Source: Pseudomonas sp. QS1027
Lineage (GTDB): Bacteria > Pseudomonadota > Gammaproteobacteria > Pseudomonadales > Pseudomonadaceae
NCBI RefSeq assembly: GCF_002814235.1
Contig: NZ_PHSU01000032.1
Location: forward strand, 39,097-103,096
Reading direction: 5' to 3'
DNA length: 64,000 nt
Shown: positions 9,111 through 18,142 of the stretch, one piece after another
Position numbering within the stretch: position 1 is the stretch's first letter
Layout of the letters: each line of letters starts with the position of its first letter
The notes under the pieces: model-generated
Databases searched by the model: none
The model's input: only the letters and a program-made list of their open reading frames with translations
What the model was told of the DNA's origin: nothing
Position numbers and translations under genes: made by a program

Positions 9111-10751
9111 ATGAGCAGCCAACAAGTATTGCGCGTCGAGGGCTTGTCCATCGAACTGCCGCCAGGCGCGGACCGCAGCCATGCGGTACAGAAAATCGAC
9201 CTGGATGTGCGCAAGGGCGAAATCCTCTGCGTGATCGGCGAGTCCGGCTCGGGCAAATCGGTGCTCTCCGGGGCCATCATGGGCGACTACGCCAAGGGCC
9301 TGCGCCACAGCGAAGGACGTATCGATTTCCTCGGCGAGGACATCTGCAGCATGCCCGAAGCGCAGTTGCGCGGCCTGCGTGGCAACCGCATCGCGATGAT
9401 CTTCCAGGAGCCCATGGCGGCTCTCAATCCGGCGATCCGCATCGGTCGGCAAGTGGAGGAAATCTTCGAGATCCACGCCCCGCAGATGGGTGCGGCCGAG
9501 CGGCGCGAACGCATGCTCGCGTTGCTCGAGTCGACCCAGTTGCCGGAGCCACCACGGATCGCCAACAGCTTTCCCCATCAACTCTCCGGCGGCCAATGCC
9601 AGCGGGTGGTGATCGCCATGGCCCTGGCGATGAACCCGGACCTGCTGATCGCCGACGAACCGACTACCGCCCTGGACGTGACGACCCAGGCTCAGGTCCT
9701 CAAGCTGATCCGCGAACTGCGTGGGCGCGGCCAGCACGGCATCCTGTTCATCACCCATGACTTCGGCGTGGTGGCGGAAATCGCCGACCGCATCGCCGTG
9801 ATGGAAGGCGGCCGGCTGGTGGAAATCGGCGAGCGCGACCAAGTCTTGCAGGCGCCTCGCCACGCCTACACACGCAAGCTGATCGCCGCGGTTCCGGCGT
9901 TGAACCCGGAGCTGCACGTGCCCTGCGCCGACGGTGAGATCGCCCTGCGGATCGAACACCTGAACAAGACCTATCACGTGGAAGGGCGTCAGGTCTGCGC
10001 GCTCAAGGATGTCTCACTGCAACTGCCACGGGGCAAGACCCTGGCGATTGTCGGCGAGTCCGGCTCGGGCAAGAGCACCCTGGTCAAGGCGGCGATTCGT
10101 CTGGTGGACAGCGACAGCGGGCATGTCTGGCTCGGCGACAGCGACTTCCTCGCCCTCAAGGGCGAGGCGCTGACCCGGGGCCGGCGGCAGATCCAGATGA
10201 TTTTCCAGGACCCCTACGGCTCGCTCAATCCGCGCCATCGGGTCGGCGACATCATCGCCCGTGCCGCGCAACTGCGTGGCGTGTCGGCCAAGGACGCCTG
10301 GATCGAAGCCGGCGATCTGCTGGAGCAGGTCGGCCTCAAGCGCGACGCGCTGAAACGCAAGCCCCGGCAGTTCTCCGGCGGCCAGCGCCAGCGCATCGGC
10401 ATCGCCCGCGCCCTGGCCATGCGTCCGCAGGTCCTGATTGCCGATGAAAGCGTGTCGGCACTGGACGTCTCGGTGCAGAAACAGGTGCTGGAACTGCTGG
10501 CCGAACTCCAGCAACGGCTCAACCTGAGCATCCTGTTCATCACCCACGACCTGCGCGTGGCGGCGCAGATCAGCGATCACATCGCGGTGATGCGCCAGGG
10601 CGAAGTGGTCGAGTACGGCACCGCCGAGCAGGTGCTGCTGCACCCTCGACATAGCTATACCCAGACCCTGCTGGCCGCCGCGCCCGGGGCTTCGGTGCGA
10701 CCGCCGCCACAGGCGGGACCGGCACCGGACCTGAGTGCCGCCGGCGGCTGA
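9111..10751 (+). CDS. ABC transporter ATPase, fused DppD-DppF (two nucleotide-binding domains)
   Basis: A 546-residue protein carrying two complete ABC ATPase domains in tandem. Walker A motifs GESGSGKS lie at residues 43-50 and 315-322; each domain has an ABC signature (LSGGQCQR, FSGGQRQR) and a Walker B followed by DEPT or DESV. In most peptide importers these are two proteins; the fusion resembles YejF. The start at 9111 follows AAGGAGTTGAGT. The second domain has DES in place of the usual DEP, a small deviation. It energises the importer encoded just upstream. Confidence 0.9.
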   Translation: MSSQQVLRVEGLSIELPPGADRSHAVQKIDLDVRKGEILCVIGESGSGKSVLSGAIMGDYAKGLRHSEGRIDFLGEDICSMPEAQLRGLRGNRIAMIFQEPMAALNPAIRIGRQVEEIFEIHAPQMGAAERRERMLALLESTQLPEPPRIANSFPHQLSGGQCQRVVIAMALAMNPDLLIADEPTTALDVTTQAQVLKLIRELRGRGQHGILFITHDFGVVAEIADRIAVMEGGRLVEIGERDQVLQAPRHAYTRKLIAAVPALNPELHVPCADGEIALRIEHLNKTYHVEGRQVCALKDVSLQLPRGKTLAIVGESGSGKSTLVKAAIRLVDSDSGHVWLGDSDFLALKGEALTRGRRQIQMIFQDPYGSLNPRHRVGDIIARAAQLRGVSAKDAWIEAGDLLEQVGLKRDALKRKPRQFSGGQRQRIGIARALAMRPQVLIADESVSALDVSVQKQVLELLAELQQRLNLSILFITHDLRVAAQISDHIAVMRQGEVVEYGTAEQVLLHPRHSYTQTLLAAAPGASVRPPPQAGPAPDLSAAGG

Positions 10752-10890
10752 CCCTCCCGGCCCGCTACCCACTGGACGCTGTTCACAGCCTTGGTCGTAG
10801 CGGGCCCTACCCCTTTCATCCAGACCGCGCTTTTGCCGTGGCCGGGATGGCTGTTGCCAACAATAAACCTAGAGAAGAGACGGAGCGACC

Positions 10891-12072
10891 ATGAACTTGA
10901 ACACCACCCGGGCCTTGCGCTCATTAACCCCGCTGGCGCTGTTGGGCGCCCTTTCCACTCCCGCGATGGCGATCCAGGTCACCGACAACCTGGACATCGG
11001 CGGTGCCGTCCGTTATCGCTGGGACTACGCCCCGGATCGCGATATCCAGAAGTTCGACTTCGACACCGCGTTCCTCACCGCCAAGTACAACTCCGACACC
11101 TGGATCGCCGCCGCCAAGTATCGCTTCTACGGGCGCTCCTACCCTTACCAGTACACCGATCGCATCGGCGCGGTGCAGTTCGCCGAAACGGCCTGGGTCG
11201 GCTACAAATTCAACCCGGACCAACAGGTGCAGGTCGGCCTGAACCAGATTCCGTTCGGCCTGCAACCCTACTTCGGCAGCACCTTCTATGAAACCCTGGG
11301 CAACGTCGTCGGCCTGGAAGACGTGGAAGAAGTCGGCGCCAAATACATCCAGCAGAGCGGCGACTGGAACCTGCAAGCCGGCTTCTACCTGCGCCCGGCC
11401 CTGCAAGGGCGCGGTACCAGCAACGGCGATACCTACTCCACCGTGGTCTCCCGGGCCGACAGCTATGTGACCGATGGCAGCAACAACCAGGAACACAACA
11501 CCGCCGTGGTGCGCCTGGCCAAGGCCATCCAACTGGGTAACTGGAAGTCCGAGGTGGGGATCTCGGGTTTGACCTCGACCCTGGAAAACCGCGACACCGG
11601 TGACGACGGCCGACGCAACGCCGTGGCCATCCACTACCTGGGCAAGGACGGTCCGTGGGGCCTGCAATTGCAGGCGGCGCGCCAGCAGATGTCACCACGC
11701 AATCCCGGCAGCAACGAGGTGGTGACCTTCGGCGGTTATGACGGCACCTTCAACGTCGCCAGCCGCGGCAACCTCTACGTCGCCGACCTGAGCTACGACG
11801 TCGACGGCAAGTACCTGCTCGACCAGATCAGCGGGATCAAGCTGTACGCCAACTACAGCGCCTTCGACAAATCGGCGGATGACTTCAAGACCTCGCAACG
11901 CCTGATTCTCGGCACCTCGTTTTCGGTGAGCAAGTTCTGGGTCGCCACCGAATGGCTGATCGGCAAGAACGACCCTTACATCGGTGGCAGCAGCTATACC
12001 CAAAGCCTCGCGGCCGGCGGTACCGATCTCTGGAAAAACCAGCTGTATGTGAACATCGGTTATTACTTCTGA
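10891..12072 (+). CDS. Outer-membrane porin
   Basis: A 393-residue protein with a Sec signal (MNLNTTRALRSLTPLALL, cleavage near TPAMA) and alternating amphipathic strands ending in the sequence VNIGYYF, whose C-terminal Phe is the usual signal for BAM-mediated barrel insertion. It is not OprD-like in its N-terminus and looks more like a general or substrate-specific Pseudomonas porin. It lies 139 bp after the ABC ATPase in the same orientation and presumably brings the ligand across the outer membrane. A good ribosome-binding site, ACGGAGCG, is present. Confidence 0.85.
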   Translation: MNLNTTRALRSLTPLALLGALSTPAMAIQVTDNLDIGGAVRYRWDYAPDRDIQKFDFDTAFLTAKYNSDTWIAAAKYRFYGRSYPYQYTDRIGAVQFAETAWVGYKFNPDQQVQVGLNQIPFGLQPYFGSTFYETLGNVVGLEDVEEVGAKYIQQSGDWNLQAGFYLRPALQGRGTSNGDTYSTVVSRADSYVTDGSNNQEHNTAVVRLAKAIQLGNWKSEVGISGLTSTLENRDTGDDGRRNAVAIHYLGKDGPWGLQLQAARQQMSPRNPGSNEVVTFGGYDGTFNVASRGNLYVADLSYDVDGKYLLDQISGIKLYANYSAFDKSADDFKTSQRLILGTSFSVSKFWVATEWLIGKNDPYIGGSSYTQSLAAGGTDLWKNQLYVNIGYYF

Positions 12073-12125
12073 GGGTGCTGCTTGCGGGTGACAAGCACGT
12101 GAGTCTTGCAGCGCACTCGCGGGCG

Positions 12126-12152
12126 CTATCGCCAGCAAGCCGGCTCCTACAG
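12126..12152. repeat. Single REP half-element
   Basis: One REP copy, ATCGCCAGCAAGCCGGCTCC and the following TACAG, lies 55 bp after the porin stop. The remaining part of this 375-bp gap (12073-12447) holds no gene; its distal part presumably carries the promoter of the LysR gene at 12448. Confidence 0.75.
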
Positions 12153-12447
12153 ATGGGCGCTCGTCCACGAGATTGCGTCGTGTTCGAGCGCCCACCTTTT
12201 ACCTCCTCATTTCGTTGCGCATCTTTGTGGGGGAGCACCTGGGCTCTCCCACCTTTTTCCATTCCCGCCGACTATTTCATGCAACAGCCGCAAGCAACGC
12301 TTGCATCGGATCGCCGCTGATAGTCAGATATCTCCTACAGAAAAAGCACGTCAAATAACAACAATAAACCGACTCCACACGCCCCGACCCCGTCTTTCGA
12401 TACGGTGTTCTTCAGCTGTGTGCCAGCCGGTCCGGAGTATCTATTTC

Positions 12448-13323
12448 ATGCGTCAACTGCCCTCGCTGAACATGCTCCGCGTGTTCGAGGAAGTCGCCCG
12501 GCATCGCAGCTTCAGCCAGGCCGCCGCGTCCCTGAACGTGACCCAGGGCGCAGTCAGCCGACAGATCAAGCAGCTTGAAGATTACCTTGGCGTCGCCTTG
12601 TTCGTGCGTACACCACGGGGCTTGTCGCTGACCGAATCGGGAACGGCACTCTCGCCGCAGTTGGGCGATGCTTTCGACCATATCGAACGCGCCCTGCAAG
12701 CCGTGCGGGTGCCCAATCTGCGCCAGCGCCTGCGTATCCTCGCGCCACCGACCTGGGCCACCCGCTGGTTGTCGGCGCACCTGCGGGCCTTCTGTCAGCG
12801 TTATCCGGACATCAGCCTGAGCGTGACCAACCAGGCCAGCCATGACAGCCTCGCCGAGGTCGACTGCCAGATCCGTTTCGGCCTGGAGGCGGACCCGCAT
12901 TGCAGCAGTCAGTTGCTGGTGATGGAGCGGCATATCGCCGTGGCGAGCCCGGAGCTGTTCGAACAGGGCGAGGCGCCGGACCTGCGCCACTCTCCCCTGC
13001 TGCATATCCTGCATGACGGCAAGCGCCTCAAGGTCTGGGAGAACTGGCTGGCGGCCATGGGCCGGGAGGATGTGGATGCCCGGCAAGGGCTGGAATTCAG
13101 CACCCTGGACCAGGTGATCAACACCGCACTGGCCGGTGGTGGACTGGCGGTGATCGATCGGCAGATGATCGTCAAGGAACTGGCCAATGGCAGCCTGCTG
13201 CCCATCACCCCGGTGGAGGTGGTCGGGCCGTATGGTTATTGGCTGGATGTGGCGAATGACAAGCAGGGGTTGTCGAAAGTGCGGCTGTTTACCGAGTGGT
13301 TGAGCCTGGTGAGCAATCCCTGA
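12448..13323 (+). CDS. LysR-family regulator, GcvA-like
   Basis: A 291-residue LysR regulator starting MRQLPSLNMLRVFEEVARHR, a GcvA-subgroup beginning. The helix-turn-helix is FSQAAASLNVTQGAVSRQIK. The start at 12448 was chosen over the longer frame because it begins the conserved domain and has CCGGAG upstream. It lies downstream of, and in the same direction as, the oxygenase/M24/ABC/porin block and could be its regulator, or autonomous. The C-terminal domain contains the subgroup-typical segment ALAGGGLAVIDRQMI. Confidence 0.85.
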   Translation: MRQLPSLNMLRVFEEVARHRSFSQAAASLNVTQGAVSRQIKQLEDYLGVALFVRTPRGLSLTESGTALSPQLGDAFDHIERALQAVRVPNLRQRLRILAPPTWATRWLSAHLRAFCQRYPDISLSVTNQASHDSLAEVDCQIRFGLEADPHCSSQLLVMERHIAVASPELFEQGEAPDLRHSPLLHILHDGKRLKVWENWLAAMGREDVDARQGLEFSTLDQVINTALAGGGLAVIDRQMIVKELANGSLLPITPVEVVGPYGYWLDVANDKQGLSKVRLFTEWLSLVSNP

Positions 13324-13340
13324 GTTTTTAGTGTTTGTGA

Positions 13341-13455
13341 GGACGCCTTCGCGGCGGTGCGGCGATCCGACAAGCCCTGCTCCTACAGTTTTGCGTCGTA
13401 AATAAAGTCTGTGTTCGACGCTATCCTGTAGGAGCAGGGCTTGCCCGCGAAGAGG
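13341..13455. repeat. REP element pair of a second subtype
   Basis: CAAGCCCTGCTCCTACAG (13371-13388) and its inverted partner CTGTAGGAGCAGGGCTTG (13426-13443) flank an AT-rich loop between the convergent LysR and MFS genes. The core GGAGCAGGGCTTG differs from the GGAGCCGGCTTG subtype seen elsewhere in the window. It may also serve as a bidirectional transcription barrier. Confidence 0.8.
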
Positions 13456-13456
13456 C

Positions 13457-14818
13457 CTACAGGGTCGCCACCTTCATCGGCTTGACCACCTCAGCCGGCA
13501 CCACCTCCTCGGCCTTGCACGCCTGACTCAGGGTCAGCGACTTGGTCTCCGGCGCCCAGGCCCAGGAGATCAGCGCACCCAGTGCCAGGATCGCCGCGAG
13601 GATCCCCATGGTCGAACTCAAGCCAATCCCCGCCACACTCACCGGCAACAGAAAGGTACTCACCGCCGACCCCAGACGGCTGACCGCCGTCGCCAGACCA
13701 ATCCCACTGGCCCGCACTTCCGTCGGGAAACTCTCCGCCGGAAACACCCCCACCAGGTTGCTCACTGCCGACAGCACCAGGGTAAACAACCCGAACACCA
13801 ACACCATCAGCCATGCCGCACTGCCCGGCAACACCGCCAGCAGAAACAAAGCCACCGCCAGGATAATGAACGAGTTGATCAGAAAGCCCCGGCGGGAAAA
13901 CTTCACCGTGCACCAGATGCCGATCAATGCACCGACGATCAACAGCAGATTGAGCAGCAACTCCGTGCCGAAGCCCTCGGCCAACCCCATCTTCTGCAGG
14001 ATCGACGGCAGGAAGGTGTAGATGGCGAAGTACGGCATGACGATGCAGACAAAGAACAGGCAGTTGAACGCCGTGCGCTTGCGATACTCGGGGCTGAACA
14101 ACACGCCATAACCCGAGCGGGTTTGCGTGGATTGTTCTTCGTCCAGCACCACATGCGCCCCCAGGTGTTTGTGCACCACCGCCCGGGCCTCGGCGATACG
14201 CCCCTGGTTGACCAGCCAGCGCGGTGACTCCGGCGTGCCGATGCGCGCCAGCAGGATCAAGCCGGCGGGAATCGCCGAGGAGGCCAGCATCCAGCGCCAG
14301 GCATCGTCACCCAGTCCGAGCATGGCGGTGCCGACAAAGGTCGCGGCGACATAACCGAAGGTCCAGATCACGCTGAACGAGCCCAGCAACACGCCGCGGT
14401 GTTTCCTCGGCGAGAACTCCGCCAGCATCGCATGACCGACACTGAAGTCACCGCCCAGGCCGATACCGATCAGCACCCGACAGAGAAACAGCTGCATCGC
14501 GGTTTCGGCATAGAACTGCAGCACCGAAGCCAGGGTGATCAGCACGAAGCTGACCAGGAAGATTTTCTGCCGGCCGACACGGTCGGAGATCCAGCCGAAA
14601 AACAGGCTGCCGAGAAACAGGCCGATCAACGCCGAGGCACCGATCAGCCCCTGCCAGAAGGCATCGAGGTGCAGTTGCGGGCTGATCAGGGTGAAGGCGA
14701 TACCGATCAGGCCGAGGATATAGCCGTCGGTGAAATGGGCGCCGAAGGTCAGGCCGGCGATCTTGATATGGAAGCGACCGATAGGCAGATCGTCAATCTT
14801 GACGGGCTGTATGGACAT
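13457..14818 (-). CDS. MFS transporter, sugar/aromatic-acid type
   Basis: A 453-residue twelve-helix carrier. The loop-2/3 motif GWISDRVGRQKIFL and the segment PESPRWLVNQGR are typical of the sugar-porter/AAHS (organic acid:H+ symporter) side of the MFS. CTGGAGACG precedes the ATG at 14818. It is the last gene of the Fae/reductase/dehydrogenase operon, 87 bp after the aldehyde dehydrogenase, so it probably imports the compound that the operon degrades. Confidence 0.85.
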   Translation of the reverse strand: MSIQPVKIDDLPIGRFHIKIAGLTFGAHFTDGYILGLIGIAFTLISPQLHLDAFWQGLIGASALIGLFLGSLFFGWISDRVGRQKIFLVSFVLITLASVLQFYAETAMQLFLCRVLIGIGLGGDFSVGHAMLAEFSPRKHRGVLLGSFSVIWTFGYVAATFVGTAMLGLGDDAWRWMLASSAIPAGLILLARIGTPESPRWLVNQGRIAEARAVVHKHLGAHVVLDEEQSTQTRSGYGVLFSPEYRKRTAFNCLFFVCIVMPYFAIYTFLPSILQKMGLAEGFGTELLLNLLLIVGALIGIWCTVKFSRRGFLINSFIILAVALFLLAVLPGSAAWLMVLVFGLFTLVLSAVSNLVGVFPAESFPTEVRASGIGLATAVSRLGSAVSTFLLPVSVAGIGLSSTMGILAAILALGALISWAWAPETKSLTLSQACKAEEVVPAEVVKPMKVATL

Positions 14819-14865
14819 GTTCGTCTCCAGTTATTGTTCTTGAAGGAGAATTGAAAGCAGATACC

Positions 14866-14896
14866 GCCCCCTCCCACAGGTTGTGTGGGAGGGGGC
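14866..14896. other. Perfect 13-bp hairpin within the operon
   Basis: GCCCCCTCCCACA (14866-14878) and its exact complement (14884-14896) enclose a 5-nt loop, between the aldehyde dehydrogenase and the MFS gene. There is no T-run on either side, so it is not a canonical terminator; it is more likely a REP-like element or an mRNA-stabilising hairpin that lowers MFS expression. Confidence 0.7.
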
Positions 14897-14905
14897 GCTG
14901 ATGGG

Positions 14906-16339
14906 TTACAGGCCGCCCATCAACAGGTATTTGATTTCCAGGTAGTCGTCCAGACCGTAATGCGAGCCTTCACGCCCCAGGCCCGATTCCTTGATGCCAC
15001 CAAACGGCGCCACTTCGGTGGAGATGATCCCTTCGTTGATTCCCACCATCCCGGCTTCCAGGCCTTCGGCCATGCGCCAGACACGACCGATATCACGACT
15101 GTAGAAATACGCCGAGAGACCGAATGGCGTGTCATTGGCTCGGCGCAAGACTTCAGCCTCGTCCTTGAAGCGGAAGCACGCCGCCACCGGACCGAAGGTC
15201 TCTTCCTGGGCGATCAGCATGCCATCGCCGACGTTGGTAAGGATGGTCGGTTCGAAGAAAGTCCCGCCGAGGGAATGGCGACGACCGCCGCACAACAGCT
15301 TGGCGCCCTTCTCCAGCGCATCGCCGACATGCTGCTCGACCTTGCTCAAGGCGGCACTGTTGATCAGCGGCCCCTGCTCGGTTTCGCCGTCCAGCGCATT
15401 GCCGACCCGCAGCGCCTTGACCGCCTCCGCCAGCTTGGTGGTGAAGGCCTCGTACACGCCATCCTGGATGAAGAAGCGGTTCACACAGACACAGGTCTGC
15501 CCGGTGTTACGGAACTTCGAAGCCATCGCGCCCTTCACCGCCGCGTCCAGATCGGCATCGTCGAACACGATAAACGGTGCGTTGCCACCCAGCTCCAGTG
15601 AAACCTTTTTCAAGGTGTCGGCAGCCTGGCGCATCAGCAACTTGCCGGTGCGGGTCGAACCGGTGAAGGACAGCTTGCGCACCACCGATGAGGCTTGCAG
15701 CGCACCGCCGATGGCCACCGCATCGCCGGACACGATGTTGAACACACCGGCCGGAATCCCTGCCTGCTCCGCCAGTACCGCCAGGGCAAAGGCCGACAGC
15801 GGCGTCTCTTCCGAAGGCTTGAGGATCATCGTGCAACCGGCGGCCAGGGCCGGACCGACCTTGCGGGTGACCATCGCCAGCGGGAAGTTCCAGGGGGTGA
15901 TGGCCGCGACCACACCGATGGCTTCCTTGGTGACGATGATCCGCGCATCGGCCTTGTGGCTCGGGATCACATCGCCATAGGCACGCTTGGCCTCTTCACC
16001 AAACCACTCCAGGAAACTGGCGGCATAGACCACCTCGCCCATGGCCTCGGCCAGCGGCTTGCCCTGCTCGCGGCTGAGCAAAGTGGCGAGTTCACGCTGA
16101 TTGCTCAGCATCAATTCGCTCCAGCGCTTGAGGCGCACGCTGCGCTCCTTGGCGGTCAGCTTGCGCCAGGCCGACAAGGCGCGCTCGGCGGCGGCAATGG
16201 CCAGGACAGTTTCCTCAGCGCCGGCGCGTTGGACATCAACGATCAACTCGCCATTGGCCGGGTTCAGTACCGGGTAAGTCGGCCCACCGCTGGACCATTG
16301 GCCGTCGATGTAGTTACCGGTACGGATCAACTCGCTCAT
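14906..16339 (-). CDS. Aldehyde dehydrogenase, succinate-semialdehyde dehydrogenase (GabD)-like
   Basis: A 477-residue NAD(P)-dependent aldehyde dehydrogenase. Catalytic residues are in place: N151 (TPWNFPLAM), E249 (LELGGNAPF) and C283 (NTGQTCVCVNR). The QTCVC sequence is characteristic of GabD/succinate-semialdehyde dehydrogenases, but its neighbours argue for another aldehyde, so I do not assign gabD. The start at 16339 overlaps the stop of the aldo/keto reductase by 4 bp. It would oxidise an aldehyde made or imported in this operon to the acid. Confidence 0.88.
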   Translation of the reverse strand: MSELIRTGNYIDGQWSSGGPTYPVLNPANGELIVDVQRAGAEETVLAIAAAERALSAWRKLTAKERSVRLKRWSELMLSNQRELATLLSREQGKPLAEAMGEVVYAASFLEWFGEEAKRAYGDVIPSHKADARIIVTKEAIGVVAAITPWNFPLAMVTRKVGPALAAGCTMILKPSEETPLSAFALAVLAEQAGIPAGVFNIVSGDAVAIGGALQASSVVRKLSFTGSTRTGKLLMRQAADTLKKVSLELGGNAPFIVFDDADLDAAVKGAMASKFRNTGQTCVCVNRFFIQDGVYEAFTTKLAEAVKALRVGNALDGETEQGPLINSAALSKVEQHVGDALEKGAKLLCGGRRHSLGGTFFEPTILTNVGDGMLIAQEETFGPVAACFRFKDEAEVLRRANDTPFGLSAYFYSRDIGRVWRMAEGLEAGMVGINEGIISTEVAPFGGIKESGLGREGSHYGLDDYLEIKYLLMGGL

Positions 16340-17370
16340 GCCACGGCCTCGGTCAAGGTGAAAGCTGCCTCGGCCGGACGGGCCGAGCGCAGGATACGTT
16401 TGCCGGCGGTGTAGTCGTTGATCACATCGCACGGGGTGTAGTTGCGTTCCAACTCGTACAGCTCGTCGGCGTCGAGGCGGGTCTCCAGGGCCGCCAGGGC
16501 ACTATCGAACTGCTCTGTGGTATCGGCGCCCACCAGCATGCAATCCACGCCCGGGTGATTGACCACCCAGGACTGGGCGATCTGCGCATTGGAGACACCG
16601 CGACGGCGGGCGACACGCTGCACCGAATGGGCGATTTCGAAAGACGCTTCATCGCTGTACATCTGCTGGGTGAAGAAGTCGGTCTGGTTGCGGGTCGACT
16701 GCACATCGCCGGTCAACAGGCCGCGCGCCAGCGGGCTGAACACCGAGACGCCGAGGCCCTGGTCGCGGCAGAACGGCAGCATCTCGCGCTCTTCTTCGCG
16801 GTAGGCGCAGTTCAGTTGCAGCTGCATGTTGATCGGCTTGACCCAACCGTTGCGCTCGCAGGCCATGAGGATCTTCGCCAACTGCCCGGTGAGCATGGTC
16901 GAGACCCCGATATAACGGGCCTTGCCGGAACGCACGATGTCGTTCATGGCGCTCATGGTTTCCTCGACCGGAGTGTTCACATCGAAGTAATGCAGCATGA
17001 AAACATCGACGTAATCCATATCCAGGCGTTTGAGGGACGCGTCGATGCTGTCCATGATGTGCTTGCGTGAATGGCCGCTGGCGTTGATCCCGCTGCGGGT
17101 GCCGTAGCCGACCTTGGTGGTCACCACGATGTCCTCGCGACGGGTCAGGCGCTTGAGAATGCGCCCCACCACTTCCTCGCCGACGCCGGCGGAATAGAAG
17201 TCCGCCAGGTCGATGAAGTTCACCCCGTTGTCCAGCGCGTGCTTGACGATCGGTTCGCTTTTCTTCTCATCGAAGATCCATGGTTTCCAGTCCGGCGTGC
17301 CCATGTTCATGGTGCCGAGGCAGAGCTTGGAAACCTGCAGGCCGGAATTGCCCAGACGAATGTATTGCAT
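16336..17370 (-). CDS. Aldo/keto reductase
   Basis: A 344-residue (beta/alpha)8 NADPH-dependent oxidoreductase. The catalytic tetrad is visible as D54, Y59, K86 and H127 in the contexts NFIDLADFYS, TTKVGYG and MLHYFD. TGAGGTCC lies upstream of the ATG at 17370. It begins 10 bp after the Fae homologue and overlaps the aldehyde dehydrogenase, so the three are one transcript. The substrate is unknown; a small aldehyde or sugar is typical of the family. Confidence 0.88.
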   Translation of the reverse strand: MQYIRLGNSGLQVSKLCLGTMNMGTPDWKPWIFDEKKSEPIVKHALDNGVNFIDLADFYSAGVGEEVVGRILKRLTRREDIVVTTKVGYGTRSGINASGHSRKHIMDSIDASLKRLDMDYVDVFMLHYFDVNTPVEETMSAMNDIVRSGKARYIGVSTMLTGQLAKILMACERNGWVKPINMQLQLNCAYREEEREMLPFCRDQGLGVSVFSPLARGLLTGDVQSTRNQTDFFTQQMYSDEASFEIAHSVQRVARRRGVSNAQIAQSWVVNHPGVDCMLVGADTTEQFDSALAALETRLDADELYELERNYTPCDVINDYTAGKRILRSARPAEAAFTLTEAVA

Positions 17371-17380
17371 GGCGCGGACC

Positions 17381-17893
17381 TCAGGCTTTCGGGGTGTAGA
17401 AAGGGTTGGCGATGTGGTTGACCACATCGGCGAGCTGGGCACGTACCGGCAGGCCGGTCAGGGCGGCGCGGATCGCGGTGCGGCAGGCGTTGTAGTTGTT
17501 CAGGTAGACGGCATCGAGGTCATCGCAGGAAGGGTTGACCCAGTTGGCGGTGACGATGGCCCACTCGTCCTCGGCTTCGGCCGGCAGGGTGCCGTCGAGC
17601 AGGGCTTCGAGCACGGCCTTGGCGATCCCGGCCTGGGACGCGCCCCAGGTGGCATTGCCGTGGAAGTCGCTGCCGATGGCGGCCTTGTTGACGTAGAGGG
17701 TCATCGGCTTGACCGGGATATTCGGCTGGGCGATCACCATAAATGGGCAATGCCCCTGGCTCGGCGATGCCAGGCTGTTGGCGAAGGCCTGGCCGGCCGG
17801 ACCGTTGCGCGGGCCGATGAGGATATTGATATGGGCGGCGTTCACGCCGGGGCCTTCGAAACCTTCGCCGATGTACAGGTCTTGTTCTTTCAT
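17381..17893 (-). CDS. fae: Formaldehyde-activating enzyme (Fae) homologue
   Basis: A full-length 170-residue member of the Fae family. Diagnostic segments are VNAAHINILIGPRNGPAGQA, with the conserved His21 of the AHI(D/N) motif, then GHCPFMVIAQPNIPVKP and GASQAGIAKAVLEALL. In methylotrophs Fae joins formaldehyde to tetrahydromethanopterin. Pseudomonads are not known to make that cofactor, so here it may scavenge another aldehyde or use another pterin or amine. It is the first gene of an operon with an aldo/keto reductase, an aldehyde dehydrogenase and an MFS carrier, which supports a role in small-aldehyde metabolism. Its ribosome-binding site is weak. Confidence 0.88.
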   Translation of the reverse strand: MKEQDLYIGEGFEGPGVNAAHINILIGPRNGPAGQAFANSLASPSQGHCPFMVIAQPNIPVKPMTLYVNKAAIGSDFHGNATWGASQAGIAKAVLEALLDGTLPAEAEDEWAIVTANWVNPSCDDLDAVYLNNYNACRTAIRAALTGLPVRAQLADVVNHIANPFYTPKA

Positions 17894-17930
17894 GGGGTTT
17901 TATCTCGCGGACGCAGGGAATTGAGGGTGA

Positions 17931-18029
17931 TCAGAAACGCGCACGGGCCCTGGGGCACGAACGGTCAAAGTCAGGAAACGCAGAGCGCAGCAGGAAGCTG
18001 GCGAGGACGCGGCAGTGGGGCTGGGTCAT
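17931..18029 (-). CDS. Possible 32-residue ORF directly upstream of fae
   Basis: An ATG at 18029, preceded by AAAGAGCG, opens a frame encoding MTQPHCRVLASFLLRSAFPD and twelve more residues; its stop lies 37 bp before the fae start. It is Arg-rich at the C-terminus and has no known family. It could be a regulatory leader peptide. Only the position and the adequate start support it. Confidence 0.3.
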   Translation of the reverse strand: MTQPHCRVLASFLLRSAFPDFDRSCPRARARF

Positions 18030-18113
18030 GGTGCAAACGCTCTTTGTTTTTATGAGTGAGCTGGTGTTTGCGCTTTTTTATCACTGGGGTTGGCGGGGGC
18101 TGTAACCATTAAA

Positions 18114-18142
18114 AGTCATGGGGGCATGAGGTTTAGTCATGG
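18114..18142. promoter_or_regulatory. Direct repeat AGTCATGG, candidate operator upstream of the fae operon
   Basis: Two exact copies of AGTCATGG start at 18114 and 18135, 21 bp or two helical turns apart, with the related GCATGAGG between them. A palindrome GAGAC-T-GTCTC follows at 18156-18166. The region lies between the fae operon and the sRNA-like locus in the 652-bp gap 17894-18545. I infer a regulator site. Confidence 0.35.

Noticed and set aside
14906..16339. gabD of the GABA pathway
   Set aside because: The sequence is GabD-like, but no GABA aminotransferase is adjacent and the operon partners are Fae and an aldo/keto reductase, so the substrate is left open.
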